Of a stretch of 64,000 nt of DNA, positions 22,094 to 33,613 are shown piece after piece. Origin of the DNA: Lobulomyces angularis (lineage: Eukaryota; Chytridiomycota; Chytridiomycetes; Lobulomycetales; Lobulomycetaceae); the NCBI GenBank assembly GCA_027604685.1, contig JADHYX010000044.1:3319-67318 (forward strand). The letters are read 5' to 3'. Position numbers and translations under genes: made by a program. Position 1 is the first letter of the stretch; every line of letters begins with the position of its first letter. A model generated the notes under the pieces. It was not told the origin of the DNA. It did not search any database and saw only the letters and a list, made by a program, of their open reading frames with translations.

Positions 22094-24161
22094 TTACACA
22101 GTTTTTTCATCGGATTCTTCCATTACAAATTTTTCAGAAGGTTCACGTTGGTATTCAGGAAGATTGTCATTAAAGGAAACTAAAGGAACTAAAGCATCAG
22201 TGATGTTATTTTCCGGATCTCTTTCATTGTTAAAAGAATTTAACAATATTTGATATTTTTCTTCATTACTATTAAAAATTGTATTACCGCCGGTATTATT
22301 GTCGATACTGCGATGGATATTGCTATTTACGACTTCTCTAAAAACTAAATTGTTCGAAACGACATTTATTGCATTTTGCTGTTGATAATTATAAGAATTC
22401 GTAGTAAAAGTGGTTTCATCGTTTCTTTCATTGTTGCTATTTGTTAAACTAATCGTTGAGGTATTGTCTTCGAAAGATGCACTTTTGCTGTTAAAAGCTG
22501 CAGGGTATAGATTCAGTAAATCATTATTCTCACACCTGAAAGCAGCTTCCAAGGTATCAGAGGTGTTCAATGATTTATCAACATTTTTTATAAAGTCAAA
22601 TATTAATTTATTGTTAACAATTTTAAACCTTTCCAAAAATTCCGTAGATAGATTATGATTAGAAAATTTTAAATTTTTCAAAACCAAAATTGGGTAAGTA
22701 TCTAATAGAAAATTTAGGTGAAATTTGTTTAAACCAAATATAAATATATTTTCATTCAGGTTTACTGTCTTAAATTTTTTTAATTTTTCTACTGTTCTCG
22801 ATTCAACTGTGATTTCCAATTTAATTTGATGTTTAAAATTATAAAATTCGGCATTATTTGACATGCTTTGTTGTGTACTAGGAAGAACGCTTCCCCAACT
22901 TCCTGTAGGAGTTGGAGAATTACTTTCATCTGATTCGAATTCAGGAATTTGTAAATGAACTTGTTGTTCCTGCCAAAAATGGCCATTAAACTGCTCTGTT
23001 AACGTTTTTTCTAAAATCACTTTAAATTTTATTGCGGGTTGTTGTTTTAAATTTAAATGAGACCCTGCAACATCAAAATTTTTACTACCATTTTCTAAAT
23101 ATTCTTTTTCCATTGAAGTTTGCATTTCAATCTAAAAAAAGATAGTTTAAATAATGATTTAAATCAACATTATCTTTTTATACCAATTGTATAGAAATAG
23201 ATTTTATTTTTTCACTTTTTGAAGGGATTAATCTAAACTTTAACAAAAAATCTTCACCGAAAATAAATATCTTATTTTCAATTTTTATTTCATATTTCAA
23301 TTTATCTGCATTAGAATTGATATCTGGGGTACTCTTAAATCTAAATTTAAAAGAAGTTACGATAAATAAGGAATGATCGTATGGGAAATTAGTACAAAAT
23401 GCCATTATCCAATACAGGAAAAACAGTATGATCAGATTTTGAAAGTATCTTTGGTAATAACTGGATGGAATTGATTACCGGAAATATTTTAATAAGTTCA
23501 GAATGTATTTCGTCCATGTCGTTAATATGCAAAATTAGCACAAGATATTTGTAAGGACCTAAAATAAAGCAATTATTCAATGATTGTATATATTTAAAAT
23601 TTTGTAATCTTACCGTTGTAATAGTTTTTCAAATCTTTGTACTCTACCAAATCAAATTTAAAGTCGAAAAGGAACCTTGATTTTCCAAACAAGAGAATAC
23701 CCTCCTCATTGCTTTTAGCAACAATTTTTTTCTTTTTTAAATTCATCAAAATTTTCTTAATTACAGGATTTTTTTTTTTTAATTTTTGTTTATCTTTTTC
23801 ATTAATTTTATCTGCTGAACTAGCAGAATCAGCTTGAAGTGAACTATTTACATTATCTTCATTTTCTTTTTCAAATTTCGTTATGTTGCTATTAAGTAAA
23901 TTTACACTAAGTTTAGGTGTTTTCATTGTGTCAAATTTTGATTTTGAATTTAAACATTTTAGATCAAGCGTCAACCTATATGCATTTTTTTTAAATAGAA
24001 AATAAAAATAAAATTAATATTAAAGGAACTGAAAATAAATAAAATAATTTCTACTTTGAAATAGAAACATCAGATTCAGTAGACAAAAAAACTGTCCCTT
24101 TCAACGACAAGTCACTCAAGTTATGAATTCCAGTAAAAAAATATTGAAATTTTGCTTCCAT
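22094..24161 (-). CDS. Arrestin-like trafficking adaptor
   Basis: Five minus-strand exons give 608 aa: 24055-24161, 23614-23975, 23396-23558, 23184-23340, 22094-23131. The N-terminus reads HNLSDLSLKGTVFLSTESDV, then LTLDLKCLNSKSKF, matching the first strands of the arrestin N-domain (G-x-v-x-l ... isl.l.c). The middle carries three similar strands of the form IFIFGxxxFxxxF. The C-terminal ~190 residues are polar, rich in Asn, Ser and Gln, with LPEYQREPSEK near the end, close to the PPxY-type tails of fungal ALY/ART arrestins that recruit Nedd4 ligases, but not a perfect PPxY. The donor of exon 3 (GTACTA at 23395) is my least certain junction; an overlapping open frame (MAFCTNFPYDHS...) offers an alternative. 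The family call is probable. Confidence 0.6.
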
Positions 24162-24926
24162 GATTCAAAGTTTTTTATTCAAAAAATTTTTGGCGGCAAA
24201 TTAAACCATTCAAAAATGCTCTTCAATTATGTGAAAGAACTTTTTAAATGAAATTGAACTTTCAGCTTATAAATAAATTGCTTTGCCAATATGATATAAT
24301 TTAATATCTGGTTAAAGTTTTATTGGCAAAATTTAATCAAAACAAAAAAAATTACTTAATTAGAGTTGTAAGACATTAGTTTTAACACATTGAAAATTTT
24401 GTTTTAAACGTAGTTGAATTGGCTGAATTCATTGATGTTCTGGAGTTGTTATAATTTATTTTTTGGGAAGTTTCGAGTTAATTATGATTGCTGAGATTTA
24501 ATTTTAAAGTTCTTATTATTTAAGATATCTAATGTATAAGGAGATTTTGAAGATACTGGATATGCTTTGAATAAGGTTAAAATAGTAAATAAGTTGGGAG
24601 CTTTCCGTTTGTGAAGAAAACTGAACTTGATATTAAGTTCCGATTAGACTGAAAGATTTATTTTCATAATTGTGTTTTACCATTGAAGAAGTGCTCAACT
24701 CTTAATAGAAATAATTCGCTGTTAAATAGTTTTTTTGCCTTTAAACATGTAAGCAAAATGTAAATACCATTTCAACAGCCATTATACATCCTTATCCATT
24801 AGGATATAGCAATTGTACATTAATAAATTCAATTAATTTGTAGGCAAAATGTTTAAAATAAAAATAAAAAACTAATATAAACAACAACTGAAATTAAGAA
24901 AAACAATTTATATAAAGTTAAAAGAT
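24162..24926. other. Intergenic region
   Basis: About 765 bp between two minus-strand genes. Composition is slightly less AT-skewed at 24400-24700, but no frame stays open for a useful length. Nothing else seen. Confidence 0.45.
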
Positions 24927-26141
24927 TTAATGAAGTGCATCAAAATCACTTAAACTAGCTTCTTCTGCCAGAAAATAGGATTTTTTACTGTCTTTTTTTA
25001 CTTCATAGTCATCATGTTTCTTATTACTTTGATTTTTGCTGGTTCCTCCATACTTGTTGTGTTTATACTTATGATGATGGCGATCATAATGGTTGTTGTA
25101 CCCATATTTTTTATGCTTTTTATAGCCATACCTTTTTACTCTTCCATAGCCACCATGTTTTTTATTTTCATAGCCATAGTTGTCACTGTAGGAACCTTCC
25201 ACATCAAAATTCTGATTGCCGATACCACGTTCATTAAAGTCGTTATTAAAGTCGTCCAATTCTTCATCTGAACTATCACCATCATCATCCAAATTTATGT
25301 AATATTTTTTTTTGTAGTGCTTCTTGTGGTGGTAGTGTTTATTATACTTGCTGTAGCGATTATGATGCTTATATTTTCTGTTTCCATAAGAACTCTAATA
25401 AAAAACGGTAAAAATTATAAAATCTATAGAGGATGTAATTACATAATCCTCTTCATCTGATTCATTATCAAAATACTCAGAATTTAATGATTGTTGTGCA
25501 AGATTACTGGTAGTGGCTTTATAATCAAAATCACTGGAACTCGAAAACAAGTTTGCTTTATTCGTGCCTAACATTTTTAAGCACTACTTAAATTAAATTT
25601 TAAATAACGTACCTTTATTTTCACCATGGTATGAAATAGAGTTGCCATCTTGCTCATCTTCACTGAAAGCCCAAATTAAATCCAATTGACCGCCAGTATA
25701 TTTCAATTCAGATTTTGGTACTGTAAACTCAACAGAAAAACCTAAAATTTCATAAGTTACCAAAAAGAAGTAGCGATACAAACCTGCATCACCTTCATTT
25801 TTTGTGTTGATAGCATTAGCAACGTTTTTTTTAATTTCTGGTTCAGAATGAGAAGAACTGTATCTGGTGGTAAGCTTTACTTTTCCATTTACCACTGAAG
25901 CAGCAAAAATTTTAGCGTCATCCTATTTAAAGGTTATTATTTTATAAAGGAAAAAAAAAAAAACCATGGATCGCCCAAAACCAACAGCTACATATCCAAG
26001 TTTCTGGTTAGCAACGAGCTTAAATCGAACCTGTTGATCTTCTTCCTTTGAAAACAAGCAAAATTCTCTGCTGTCAGAACAGATTGCTTGTGTGGAAACA
26101 AGGGTGAGGAGGAGTAGAAAAGCGAGAACTGATAGGTTCAT
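24927..26141 (-). CDS. Secreted DOMON-domain protein with His/Lys/Tyr-rich tail
   Basis: Five exons give 345 aa: 25965-26141, 25784-25922, 25613-25741, 25443-25567, 24927-25394. A signal peptide (MNLSVLAFLLLLTLVSTQA) leads into a DOMON/CDH-cytochrome-like domain of about 140 residues (FKLVANQKLGYVAVGFGRSM, then DDAKIFAASVV, FSVEFTVPKSEL, LDLIWAFSED). DOMON domains bind haem or sugars. The C-terminal half is low complexity: QSLNS, an acidic stretch, then KYKHHNRYSKYNKHYHHKKH, KKKYY and DDDGDSSDEE, and a second HHHKYKHNKYGG-type run. His, Lys, Tyr and Asp dominate. The same module flanks the repeat protein at 51.5-53.2 kb. The gene is divergent from the tyrosinase, 344 bp between starts. The 42-nt intron 25742-25783 is in frame and stop-free. 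Confidence 0.85.
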
Positions 26142-26485
26142 GTAAATTTAAAAAGAGAAAGCTTCAATCAATACTGTTGAGGCAAGAAGTTGACAGATAT
26201 TTAAATGTTATGAAATCAAATTAAGCAAATTTGTTTATTACACAGCCTTTGTTGTTGAGTGAAATTTGGCTGTACATGCAAATATCTTATTAATCCTTCT
26301 CAACTTATCTTACATATTATTTCACATTACCAATTTTATTTCATCAAAAAGGCCTTTAACTTATCAAAAGAAACTAATTACTTTCAACCACAATTAAGCT
26401 TTTATTTTTTTCAAATTTCTTAGCTTTCTACTTTCTGCAATCCTTGCTATAACTTCAATATTTTCCTACTTTAATAACTCGCAAT
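26142..26485. promoter_or_regulatory. Shared divergent promoter region, DOMON protein and tyrosinase
   Basis: A 344-bp spacer between the start codons of two oppositely oriented genes for secreted proteins. It is CT-rich on the tyrosinase side (TCTTAGCTTTCTACTTTCTG) and lacks open frames. A shared promoter, and so co-expression, is plausible from the arrangement but not shown. Confidence 0.45.
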
Positions 26486-28013
26486 ATGCGCTCGTTGTTG
26501 CTTTTACTTGTGTTTCTCACTTCCTTTGCATTTTCACAGTACCAATACCTCTCCAATAATGAAGTGAAATCAAACCTTAAACACTCCAAAAATAACCTAC
26601 CTGCATATGGTTCTACAACGAAAAAAAAAATTAACCTTCCTGCCTATGGCTCTACAAAAAAAAAAAATGAAAACCATTCTCCTTTGGAAGATGAAAATTT
26701 TGATGACGATGATGACGAGGACACACCTGTGGATCCAAAACATGAAGCTACCGGTTACCATGAAAAATTTAGAAAATATAGTGATCCCCCTTTCACACAT
26801 AATCACTGCAAAGGTATTTCATTATTTTTCAATTTATTAACAATTTTGATTCTAAAAGAAACTACTATTAGAAGAGAATGGAGGCAGTTGACTGAAAAGG
26901 AAAGACAACGATATCTAGAAGCCAATTTATGTCTTTTGAATTCTCCTTCAGAAAGGAAAGGTGGAAAAGGAAGCTTATATGATGGTAAAGGACTTTTTTT
27001 TATTTTATTAATAATTTTAAAAGATTTCGTGTGGCATCACTGGGATATTGCTACTTCTATTCATTTTACTCCACTTTTTTTACCCTTTCATAGAGCTTTT
27101 ATCATCGCATATGAAAATGCGTTAAGAACTTGTGGGGATAATAATGAATTTGACGATGTCAGGGTAAATATATATTTTGTATATATATGATAATAATCTT
27201 AAAAATTAAGTTGACATATTGGGATATCGCTTTAGATAGTTTTGCTCCATCAAGAGCAATAGTCTTTCAAGAAAAGTACTTCGGTGGTAATGGGAATAAA
27301 AATGATGACTATTGTTTACAATCTGGCACCTTTGGTGGAAGGTATAAAAATAAACTTTTTTTTTTATAAATTACCATTAGAATTGCTGAACACCCTAAAA
27401 AGCATTGTTTAAGAAGAAATTTCGATTTAAATCAGATTTATACTAAAGGAAATGCTGAGGCGACGATAGGTGCAATGTTTACAGATGAATTATTAGAAAT
27501 GTCCAAAAAAAATGGAGAAATTCGTCAATTTGATTATTTCAGAAATTTACTGGAAAGTACGATTCATGAAGCTTTACACTTTGGTATTGGTGGCAATAAA
27601 GGTGATATGAGTAAAGCTGATACTGGTATTTAAAAACTTTCCCTTTGAATCTAATTATTTTTAAAGCGCCAAATGATCCCATTTTTTGGTTACATCATGG
27701 AAACATAGATAGAGTTTGGAGTGAATTTCAAAAAGCATTTCCTAAATTGGCTCACACCTATAATGGAAAGAATGAAGATAAAAAAGATGTCAATGAAAAT
27801 GATGAAATCGATCTGGGCCCTCTAAAAAAATATTTACCATACGGTTGGGATAAAAAAATTCTTAGAGTAAAAGACGTTTTTGATATTAAAGAATGGTGTT
27901 ACGATTTTTCAAAGAGTGTTCGATGGGGTGAAGATGGCGAAATCAAAGACAACATTGGCGAAAGTAGAATATATAGAGGATTTTTAGTTGCTAGTCAAGG
28001 TCCTTTTCATTAA
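26486..28013 (+). CDS. Secreted tyrosinase
   Basis: Six exons give 438 aa: 26486-26813, 26859-26984, 27024-27163, 27211-27341, 27381-27625, 27667-28013. A type-3 copper enzyme that oxidises phenols and tyrosyl residues to quinones. The signal peptide is MRSLLLLLVFLTSFAFSQ. A repeated linker (NLPAYGST-T-KKK twice) and an acidic run (DENFDDDDDED) precede the catalytic domain. CuA ligands: His in HNHCK, WHHWD and PFHRAF; CuB: ESTIHEALHFGIGG and APNDPIFWLHHGNIDRVW. The domain matches the short secreted form, without an obvious C-terminal lid beyond ~110 residues. It lies next to the divergent DOMON gene, whose product carries a Tyr-rich tail that could be a substrate (inference). Likely roles are melanin formation or protein crosslinking in walls or adhesives. 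Confidence 0.93.
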
Positions 28014-28231
28014 TGTTTAGTTCTATTTATTTACTTGTACTATATACAAATTCTTCTTTTACAGTTATATGAATAATATAAACTTAAATTACTTCTTTTT
28101 TTATTGAAACATTTTAATATTACAACTACAATAACCCAAAAAAAAAAATAAAAAAACTGAAAATTAACTATTAAATACCTATTAAATTACAAACAAAAAA
28201 ATCTATAAATGCTTTTTTTTTACAAATTATT

Positions 28232-30051
28232 TTATTCTGCTCTAATTTCAATACCAATTGTTGTAAACAATATATCATTTTCAATTAATTTCTTTTCATT
28301 TACACTTACGTATAAAGGTATATCAGCTCTTATTGATTTAAAGTTAAATAATTTCTAAATAAGAAGCAAACAGAAAAGTTAAAATGTTGTTATTTTGTTC
28401 TTATTTCTTACATTATTGAAGTTAAAATTAATATGTAATAAATTAGGATTTCCAATTAACATTTCATCACCAACCTTCAAAGCTTCATATTTAACATTGT
28501 AAACGGTTAAACATATTGTATTAAGTGAATTCAATAAGTCAACACAAATAAAAGATCTAATACAAAAGTTAAATTTTACATCTTCTTAAAACTTCTACCT
28601 GTGGACATTAACAGGTTCACTAAACTCTTTAATTAACTTTAGGGAGATAAATGAGTCAACGTTAATCCCAAGGTCTAAATCGTTAATTTTTTTTAAATTT
28701 TTAAAATTTAAGAAGTTTTTTTTTGTGATTTTATTCAAAGTTGCTTTAAAGTTATCATAATTGATTTCTTTGGATTTTAAATATCCTCGATAAAAATTTT
28801 GTAGATAATTTGATATTGAGTTCAATGAATATCGTGAATTTCCTCCAGGATCTAATTCCAATGAATGTTCTAAATCTTTAAAGCAACTTTCATAATTCTC
28901 CAAATAATGATGTATCTAAATTAAAATATTGTTAAGTTAAATACATATATTTCTTTCTTCATTTCATACTGTTGCTCTATTAATAAATAAATCTGGGTTT
29001 AAACATGTTCCCGGTAAATCATACTAAAATAAAATATCAATAAATATATTGAAATTTGTACTCGAAATATTAAATTTGCAGTTATTTACCGCTTTGTTAT
29101 AGGCAGTCAAAGCTTGCATTAAGTCTTTCGAATTTCTCGTTAGATCAAAAAATTTTTTTAAATAACTGGATCCCAATCCATACCAAGAATTTTTTTCTTC
29201 AATATTCATTTCTACGGCTTCTTTTGACAATGTTAGACTTTTTTCAATTTGACCTTTATACAATTCCACTTTTCCTTTGTTTATCACTCTCAAAATCATT
29301 GCTAAATTTAATAATCCTTCCACTGTTTTTTTCTAATTTTTATATTAAGCACTTAAACCCTGACTTTTAATAAAAAAAAAACTCACTTCTCTTAAACCTC
29401 CTTCAAAGCAAAGCTTTGCATGCTCCAAATCACCTTTTTTCCAATATACTTCACCCATAGAGTTCCATGCATCTAAACGAGAGATTGTAACAAATATAAA
29501 CAAAAAAATTATTTATGAAATTTACCTGTATTCAAAGGATCATATTTTATGGATTTACTCAAATCCAATTCTGCGTTAACGTTATAATCTCCAAAGATAT
29601 TAAATAGTTTTCCTCTAATGTAGTGATAAAAGCTTTTTTGTTTCTGTGACAAAGTTGGATCAAATGAATAAGAATATTGATTATTGGAAAAGTCTTTGAA
29701 CAAAAAGATTTTTTGCAATTAATCACTTTTTAATTGAAACAAGTTACCTAGCTCTCTCTTAACACTCAAATTTCTTTTTTTTGGAGGTGTCGTTAAGACC
29801 AACATTCTATTAAGAATATTTTCCTGTTTTAATTTCAGACATTGAGATTTAATCTGTTCAAAATCCACATTTTGAAGTTGAGAAGTAATTTCTGGTTTTG
29901 TCTGTTTTTTTTTATAATCAATCCAAAAATTATCCCGGAAACAGTACAGTTCATCAACTAAAGCTTTTAACTCTTCCGAATGTGAATCGAAATCGAATGA
30001 AGGTGTAGTGAATAAGGTTCGGGTAAATTCAGTTTCAATACAAGTAGGCAT
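28232..30051 (-). CDS. TTC5: Tetratricopeptide repeat protein 5 (TTC5/STRAP)
   Basis: Eight exons give 479 aa: 29748-30051, 29526-29693, 29387-29472, 29090-29332, 28970-29023, 28599-28915, 28412-28556, 28232-28354. TPR helices include [56 protein letters not shown] and [12 protein letters not shown]. The C-terminus has the TTC5 OB-fold pattern ([20 protein letters not shown], then [13 protein letters not shown]). In animals TTC5 is a p300 cofactor and also recognises nascent tubulin at the ribosome to trigger tubulin mRNA decay. The second role fits a flagellated organism, but is not shown here. The order of TPRs and OB fold, and the length, match the family (about 440 aa). Confidence 0.88.
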
Positions 30052-30187
30052 TTAATTTTTTTTTTTATAAAAAAAAATTTTAACTTCAGAAAACAAGGGT
30101 TTCCTTCAAAAAAATTAAATAAGCTTCGGGAATAAATCTGCAACCACATGATCATAATCCAGTCGTTGTAAATTTAACTACAATTTG

Positions 30188-30400
30188 ATGAGAGTTAATG
30201 TTTTAGTGCAATGGAGTGTGCTAAGAAGTTCAAAAATTTTAATTCTAACTTTTATCAACTTCACAGCAAAAGATAAGTACGGAATTAACAGAAAGCACAA
30301 AAAATTGCCCCAAATGGCAGAATTCAAAAAAATTGTCAATATTATTATTACGAAAATAGAACAGGAATTTATAGTGTTGTTCAGGTCATTTAACTATTAA
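30188..30400 (+). CDS. Hypothetical small basic protein
   Basis: ORF from ATG 30188, opposite and 136 bp from the TTC5 start. A 39-nt in-frame intron is likely at 30228-30266 because TTCTAAC and TCACAG sit at the expected places. Removal leaves 57 aa with a basic middle (KYGINRKHKKLPQMAEFKK) and a hydrophobic end. Not recognised. It could be a small mitochondrial protein or spurious. Confidence 0.3.
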   Translation: MRVNVLVQWSVLRSSKILILTFINFTAKDKYGINRKHKKLPQMAEFKKIVNIIITKIEQEFIVLFRSFNY

Positions 30401-30506
30401 CAAATTTAATTTAGCAAAGGGACGATAATTAAATAAGATATGGAGAAGTTAATAAAGGTATAGATTTTTATTAGAGTAATAAAAAAAAAAAAAAATAGGA
30501 AAATAA

Positions 30507-30985
30507 TTAAAGTGTTTTAGAAGAAAAAAAAGAAAATTTACTGAATCCTACACCAAAATAATCAAACTTTTTTGATTTCGAATAATAATTTTTTTTTGTT
30601 TTTATGGAGCAGTTGTTACTTGCCAACGAATTTTCCATTAATAATCTGTTTGGGCAAGATTTCCATTCACTAGAGAAATAGTTATTTAAGTAAAAGTAGA
30701 TTATATAAAAGACTACCTATTTAATTCCAAACATGGAGGAATCACAGGGCCAAGTGAACACGGGATTCCGGTTAAACAATGACCAAAGTTGAAGGTTTTG
30801 ATTCGTGGATTGTATTCTACTAATTGGTGGCCATAATGAAATGGTGTAAAAGATTCAGTTTCGCAAATATCACTATTCGTGAAGTTTAAATTTTATAAGT
30901 ATATTTATTGTTACTTTCTGTGTGGAGCGATTTTCAATGAATTTGTAATTGTTAATGCAAACAAAGTTAAAAATGCAATCTTCAT
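30507..30985 (-). CDS. Small secreted cysteine-containing protein
   Basis: Three exons give 129 aa: 30915-30985, 30717-30872, 30507-30669. The signal peptide is MKIAFLTLFALTITNS. The mature part starts KIAPHRNDICETESFTPFHY and has Cys in ICETE, GHCLTGIPCSLGPVIPPC, KSCPNR and NNCSI, followed by a Lys/Ser/Phe-rich tail. The first two exons splice cleanly; the 3' end is less sure because the tail is low complexity. Not recognised. Small Cys-rich secreted proteins in zoosporic fungi are often wall or effector-like, but nothing here decides that. Confidence 0.55.
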
Positions 30986-31214
30986 ATTATTATTATTAAA
31001 TTTTTGCTGAGTGAATAATAAAATTCATATAATTGTTGTCCTTAATTTATAAGATTTTTTTTTGTATAATGTAAAAATAGAAAAATCTATTTTTATAATA
31101 GCCACGAAAAATAAAAAAATTATTTTAAGAATATATTTTGGAAATTTAATCATTAGTATCTGTTGCAATTATTAGAATCGTCAATTTTTGAAGCGAAATA
31201 AAACTTTCGTAAAA

Positions 31215-32026
31215 TTATAATTGATGGAAATTATCAAATATATTAAAAATCACATCTACAGGAGCATCAGTAAAAATTGAGCAAGGATAGTTTTTGGTTC
31301 CCCATTGAGGATGCACGATAACTCTGCAACATCCAGCTTGTATGCAGTCATATTTCAATAGTCTCACTGAACCATCTGAATACAAAAAAATAGGTTACAC
31401 TATTTTTGTAAACAATTTTAAATACCAACATCGGGATATAAAGAACAACCTCTATCAGAGTAAACTGGATAACCAGAAGCTGGATCTGTTAAATCCAAAA
31501 AATAATTGTTTAACACTTTTTTTAGTTTCGCAGCAATAGCCAAAATCTAAAAAAAACCCATAAATTTATTACAGATTATTTTATTTAAAAAAAAGCATAC
31601 CTCTTCTAAAAAAAAATTCCTTTCCAAGTTAGACCTTTCATTAACGGCAACTAAATCCACACTTGCTTTAAAAAATATAGGCAATATTTTCAAATTTGAT
31701 AACACTTCTTCACCTATGTTAGGAAAAATTAACTTCAAATCCCTATTTAAAAACTTTCCGGGTCTATGTATAGAAAATTGAAAATTTAAATTTATGTTAT
31801 TGTAATTTTCTTTTGTATAATTTATCACTTTTGGAGGAGATAAGACTTCAGGTCTTTTTGAAATACTAACTACATTTTTTGAATTGTTTTGATTTTGCTG
31901 TTCTTTTTGACAAACTTGAGTTCTATTCTGTTGTTGGCACTGCCGCTGTTGGTTTCGATAAGGAGTAACATCCTTTACTGAGTTTAAATTGTTTAACAAG
32001 TTCTTGTTAGAATGCAGAATTTCCAT
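31215..32026 (-). CDS. MMADHC: MMADHC-like cobalamin trafficking protein
   Basis: Three exons give 235 aa: 31601-32026, 31426-31546, 31215-31375. MMADHC hands cobalamin from MMACHC to methionine synthase or methylmalonyl-CoA mutase. The C-terminal half matches the conserved fold: NYFLDLTDPASGYPVYSDRG, YDCIQAGCCRVIVHPQWGTK and PCSIFTDAP (animal proteins have ...DP-SG..., GCC-VI-H--WGT, SIFT-AP). The N-terminal ~100 residues are rich in Gln and Asn and poorly conserved, as usual in the family. Start chosen at ATG 32026. The frame is open upstream without another ATG, so a mitochondrial presequence would need a further exon. It implies B12 use, which higher fungi have lost but early-diverging ones retain. 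Confidence 0.85.
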
Positions 32027-32368
32027 TTTTTTATTTTTATTAATTACAGTACAAAGATTGCTTATGAAGAAAAGAAATGAATAGTTGAAGAACAATACAG
32101 TTTATAAATTTTTTAATCAAAAAAAAAAATGAAAACAAAAATTTTTATCAGTAGAAATTGCGTAATTAGCAGTTCAAAGAAAAGCCTGCTTTGCTGCCAA
32201 AATTGCCACATTCTCTTGGAAATGGGTGATTAAACTAACTAAACAACACAAATAAATCCAATGATAGGATATTTGAATTTATAATATATGCCATGATATT
32301 GTATTCAAAAAAATTAATGTTTCTTCCCTCTAATATAATTATTATGAAAGTGCAAAATAATTTAATTA

Positions 32369-33613
32369 TTATTTGCCACTATTGCTGGAACTACCACGAA
32401 CCCTCTCAATACTTAAAATATCATCATCTTTATTTTTCACAGATCCCTTGGCATTCACAAACTCATCACACAAATTGTCATATATGCACTGCAGAGAAGT
32501 AGTTCGTTCTGGTAAAATTTGACAAATAGGATTACTGTTTGGATATGATCTAGCTTCGCTTGTAAAGTTGTAAAAAGATTTTTCTTGCTTAAAATTACAG
32601 CCAAGAGAAGTTGTCCTGATGGGACTAAAGGACCGAAAATAATTATTCCTAGTAGATGTTCTTAAAATAGATGGTCGCTGTCTTAGGTGACAATTTAAAC
32701 TAACGTTTCTATTCGAAAGATTTCGAGAATTTTGTGAACAATTTGATTTATCAGAAATTAGAATTGGAGACTTGGGTATGGCAAGCGTCAGTGACGTCGA
32801 TCTTGGGCTCAAATTTTTCAAACGCAGCAATCGATTATTGGTATTTTTATAAAAGGATAATTTCTTTGGAACCGCATGTGAATATAATATTGAAGTGGAT
32901 CTAGGATTCACCATATGACAAATTTTCTCATCCCTTTGCACTTTCAAAGTGTCGTTACTTCCAATTCTTCGAAACTGTACATTCCTTACATGTGCCGATT
33001 TTGCTCTGCGGGGAACTAATGTTTCACTTTTTTTTGACGAACTTCGATTGTTGCAAACTTTAATAAAAAGAAAAAAATTAGCTTCACACTTGAAAAATTG
33101 TTTTGTTTTTCATTCAAAGTTTAAGACAGATACAGTTTAGAAAAAAATTACCATTTTGATGAGATTCTTTAATATGACTCGAAAAAACAGACTTTTTCCC
33201 TACCCATTCGCAATTATTTATTAAACAACTAACTTCTAATTGTGATATTAGCTCAATAATTTTGCTACAAGGTGAAATTCCTGTGTTTTTTAGAGGCGAC
33301 CTGCAATAAACGCAAGAATTTTTTTTAAGTGTCCAAGTCCTAAAAAAATCTTTAAGCAAAAAAAAGTAGAAAGTAAAATTATTACCATAAGCAGGCATCA
33401 CAAATTATTGAATTACAGCAATTTAATTTAAGAGGGAGGTGAGGTACACAAGTGCAAACTAACTGTAAATTTTTAGTTCATTTCCATTGTTAACTTACCT
33501 GGACATAATACTATCTCAGTGGCCTCTTTATTGGTATACGCAAATAGGTCCTTGTTTCTTACAAGGTCTGGAAGCTGGTATAGCGAGGCTGACCTAGGTG
33601 ATAGAAAAACCAT
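32369..33613 (-). CDS. RING / TRAF-type zinc-finger protein with repeated RxxSL motifs
   Basis: Four exons give 354 aa: 33499-33613, 33386-33458, 33152-33339, 32369-33057. After a short N-terminus with SPRSASL, a RING finger reads CPVCTCVPHLPLKLNCCNS, IICDACL and CVYCRSPL. A TRAF-like Cys/His segment follows (CLINNCEWVGKKSVFSSHIK, then ESHQN). This domain order is typical of RING-TRAF E3 ubiquitin ligases. The C-terminal ~220 residues are basic and disordered, with recurring phosphosite-like motifs: NPRSTSI, SPRSTSL, PIRTTSL, PERTTSL. Such R-x-[ST]-x-S/T sites suit basophilic kinases and 14-3-3 binding (inference). The acceptor of exon 2 is the second AG (GTTAG before TTTGC); the first AG breaks the RING frame. 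Confidence 0.75.

Noticed and set aside
22410..22658. Plus-strand ORF inside the arrestin-like gene
   Set aside because: Antisense shadow of the large last exon.
23178..23405. Frameshift in the arrestin-like gene near 23396
   Set aside because: A GTACTA donor and TTTAG acceptor (55 nt) restore the frame, so an intron explains the change; the overlapping ATG frame was kept only as an alternative.
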